Shown: positions 61,911 to 64,000 of the stretch, one piece after another | Layout of the letters: every line of letters begins with the position of its first letter | Numbering within the stretch: position 1 is the first letter of the stretch | The notes under the pieces: model-generated | Database searches by the model: none | What the model saw: only the letters and a program-made list of their open reading frames with translations | What the model was told of the DNA's origin: nothing | Made by a program: the position numbers and the translations under genes | Origin: Bacteroidota bacterium | GTDB lineage: Bacteria; Bacteroidota; Bacteroidia; Chitinophagales; Chitinophagaceae | Length of the DNA stretch: 64,000 nt | NCBI GenBank assembly: GCA_018267915.1 | Contig: JAFDXN010000044.1 | Coordinates: forward strand, 1 to 64,000 | Direction of reading: 5' to 3'

Positions 61911-63227
61911 ATGCCCGGATTTACCGTAGCGATTGTAGGAAGGCCCAATGTAGGAAAATCGACGCTTTTTAACCGTCTGCTCGAGCAGCGCAAGGCCATC
62001 GTGGATGACCAGAGCGGTGTTACGCGCGACCGCCAGTACGGTATTGCCGAATGGAATGGAAAAAACTTTAACCTGATTGATACGGGGGGCTTTGTATCTA
62101 AATCGGACGATGTTTTCGAACGCGAGATCAAGAAACAGGTGTTGATAGCTTTGGACGAGGCCGACCTGCTGCTTTTTGTGGTGGATACCACCACCGGCAT
62201 TACCGACCAGGATGAAGAGATGGCCGATGTACTGCGCCGTTCGTCAAAGCCGGTGTTACTGGTGGTGAATAAAGTAGACAATGCCGAACGCGCGCTCTAT
62301 GCCACCGAGTTCTATGCCCTCGGTATGGAAAACGTATTTTTCCTGTCCTCCATATCCGGCAGCGGCACGGGGGAATTGCTCGACGAATTAACATCACACA
62401 TCACGGAAGAGCAGGCCGAAGAAGAGGATGCTGACCATATACCCCAGTTTGCTATTATCGGCCAGCCTAATGCAGGCAAGTCGACCCTGCTGAATGCGCT
62501 GGTGGGAGAAGAACGGACCATCGTTTCGGATATACCGGGTACCACGCGCGATACCATACACACGCACTATAAGCTATTCGGTAAAGAGTTTACCCTCATC
62601 GATACTGCGGGCCTCAGGAAGAAAAAGAGCGTGAACGAGGACCTTGAGTTCTACTCGGTGATACGCGCTATACGTGCCATGGACGAGGCTGATGTGTGTA
62701 TGCTGCTAATAGATGCAGAGAAAGGTATGACCGCGCAGGACGTGAATATCTTCAGCCTGGCGGCGCGCAAGGGTAAGGGTATCGTGATATTGGTAAACAA
62801 GTGGGACCTCGTATCGGAGAAGGAAACCAACACGGCAAGAGATTACGAAAAGCAACTGAAAGAGAAGATCGAACCCTTTACCGATGTACCCGTGATCTTC
62901 ATTTCAGCGAAAGATAAAAAACGCATCTTCCAGGCCATGGAGAAAGCGCTGGAAGTGTACGACAACCGCAAGCGGAGCATACCTACCTCGCAGCTCAACG
63001 ATGTGCTGCTGCCCGAGATAGAGCGCTACCCTCCCCCCATATCGCGCGGTCATGCTGTGAAGATCAAGTTCATAACGCAACTGCCTGTGGTAGTGCCCTC
63101 CTTTGCATTTTTTGCCAACTTCCCTGATGCGATCAAAGACTCCTACAAGAACTTTTTAGAGAACAAGCTGAGGGAACGTTACAACTACAGCGGTGTGCCG
63201 GTTAGAATTTTCTTCAGGAAAAAATAG
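61911..63227 (+). CDS. der: GTPase Der (EngA)
   Basis: A 438-residue 50S ribosome assembly GTPase with two G domains. The first has GRPNVGKST (9-17), DTGG and NKVDN; the second has GQPNAGKST near 186, DTAG and NKWDL; a KH-like domain follows and ends with VPVRIFFRKK, the family ending. ATG start with a consensus promoter 17 nt upstream. rimO follows 44 bp downstream on the same strand. Confidence 0.98.
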   Translation: MPGFTVAIVGRPNVGKSTLFNRLLEQRKAIVDDQSGVTRDRQYGIAEWNGKNFNLIDTGGFVSKSDDVFEREIKKQVLIALDEADLLLFVVDTTTGITDQDEEMADVLRRSSKPVLLVVNKVDNAERALYATEFYALGMENVFFLSSISGSGTGELLDELTSHITEEQAEEEDADHIPQFAIIGQPNAGKSTLLNALVGEERTIVSDIPGTTRDTIHTHYKLFGKEFTLIDTAGLRKKKSVNEDLEFYSVIRAIRAMDEADVCMLLIDAEKGMTAQDVNIFSLAARKGKGIVILVNKWDLVSEKETNTARDYEKQLKEKIEPFTDVPVIFISAKDKKRIFQAMEKALEVYDNRKRSIPTSQLNDVLLPEIERYPPPISRGHAVKIKFITQLPVVVPSFAFFANFPDAIKDSYKNFLENKLRERYNYSGVPVRIFFRKK

Positions 63228-63271
63228 GGTACAACTTTTTGCTTTTGAATTTTGACTTTTGAATTGATAAC

Positions 63272-64000
63272 GTGAAGACGAAGAAGATAACACGCGATAA
63301 GGTAAACATCATAACGCTTGGCTGCTCCAAGAACATGGTGGATAGTGAAGTGCTGAGTGGTCAGCTCAATGCCAACGGCATCAAAGTGGTGCACGAGAAT
63401 GGCAGGCTCGACCATAATATAGTGGTGGTGAATACCTGCGGCTTCATTGACAAGGCGAAGGAAGAGAGCATCAATACCATACTGGAGCAGGTGGACCTGA
63501 AGAAGGAAGGACGCCTGGATAAAGTATATGTGACCGGCTGCCTGAGCGAGCGCTACCGCCACGACCTCACCAATGAGATACCGGAAGTGGATGCCTGGTT
63601 CGGCACTATGGAACTGCCGCTGATACTGAAACAATTCAATGCCGACTATAAGCAGGAACTGGTGGGCGAACGCCTGCTGGCAACGCCTAAGCACTATGCT
63701 TATCTTAAAATATCGGAAGGCTGTAACCGTACCTGCTCGTTTTGTGCTATACCGCTGATGCGTGGCGGCCACGTATCGAAGACCATTGAAGAAGTAGTAG
63801 CCGAGGCGAAGAAGCTGGTGCAGATGGGTGTGAAAGAGATAATGCTCATAGCGCAGGAACTTACCTACTACGGACTGGACATTTATAAGAAACGTGCCCT
63901 ACCCGAGTTGCTGAAGCATCTCTCAGACGTGCCGGGCCTGCACTGGATACGCCTGCACTATGCCTATCCTTCCAAATTTCCGCTGGAGATACTGGATGTG
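63272..64000 (+). CDS. rimO: Ribosomal protein uS12 methylthiotransferase, N-terminal part
   Basis: 243 residues are visible before the window ends. The protein adds a methylthio group to Asp88 of ribosomal protein S12 using two 4Fe-4S clusters. The N-terminal cluster cysteines stand in TLGCSKN (Cys18), NTCGFI and VTGCLSERY; the radical SAM motif is CNRTCSFC, followed by AIPLMRGGHVSK, which separates RimO from MiaB. The start is GTG at 63272; an in-frame stop lies 10 nt upstream (63260-63262), so no earlier start exists. Confidence 0.95.
   Translation, partial: MKTKKITRDKVNIITLGCSKNMVDSEVLSGQLNANGIKVVHENGRLDHNIVVVNTCGFIDKAKEESINTILEQVDLKKEGRLDKVYVTGCLSERYRHDLTNEIPEVDAWFGTMELPLILKQFNADYKQELVGERLLATPKHYAYLKISEGCNRTCSFCAIPLMRGGHVSKTIEEVVAEAKKLVQMGVKEIMLIAQELTYYGLDIYKKRALPELLKHLSDVPGLHWIRLHYAYPSKFPLEILDV

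Overview
The window looks like chromosome of a Bacteroidota species, most likely in or near the Chitinophagales. Supporting signs are: promoters of the TAnnTTTG type, almost no Shine-Dalgarno sequences, many SPII lipoproteins, a secreted protein with a type IX secretion C-terminal signal, a fused alpha/beta 2-oxoacid dehydrogenase E1, the ABC-permease/M1-aminopeptidase fusion, and a SpeA-like decarboxylase typical of the phylum. The taxonomic call is inference from gene content; no rRNA gene is present.

Left end (1-2415): the right-hand end of an integrative element. It holds a tyrosine integrase, an overlapping unknown gene that runs off the window, a set of 11-bp-phased repeats in front of the integrase, and a displaced tRNA-Ser 3' end that marks the junction with the chromosome. 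Just outside the junction are GC-rich palindromes, a short GIY-YIG nuclease remnant and a terminator.

Core region (2893-23311): gluQ-RS, a GT-C membrane glycosyltransferase, an ABC exporter fused to an aminopeptidase with its ATPase, type II NADH dehydrogenase, RNase Y, exonuclease III, a membrane glycosyltransferase-like protein, Kdo transferase, then a minus-strand run (era, PLP deaminase/desulfhydrase, dicarboxylate symporter, DedA, MFS). Initiator tRNA-Met follows.

Middle (23643-47226): secreted lipoproteins and an NlpC/P60 hydrolase, an mnmH-selD selenouridine operon, an SDR, the fused E1, a LigD with only ligase and polymerase domains, arginine decarboxylase, a first Hsp20 with a duplicated palindromic operator next to an orphan terminator, an RmlD-like reductase, an alpha-oxoamine synthase, a PafA-like phosphatase, DPP-IV, dapB-ubiA-DUF1573, pepT and marC.

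Right part (47277-64000): M13 peptidase, a Tudor-like repeat protein, and a stress/energy group made of an FMN-binding protein, an acetyl-CoA hydrolase/transferase, a second Hsp20 and a universal stress protein. The CoA-transferase and Hsp20 genes are divergent, and their intergenic region has two identical TACTTTTG promoters and two Crp/Fnr-type boxes arranged in exact mirror symmetry. Then come tandem L,D-transpeptidases, tRNA-Arg(ACG), rlmH, a rhomboid protease, tilS, a TPR protein, a PNGase F-like T9SS cargo protein, der and the start of rimO.

Most of the window is ordinary core genome. The points most worth following are the divergent mirror-symmetric promoter region (52074-52226), the integrase-proximal phased repeats and tRNA-Ser junction (1950-2711), the duplicated Hsp20 operator with its orphan terminator (36375-36660), and the structured M13 peptidase upstream region (49326-49752).
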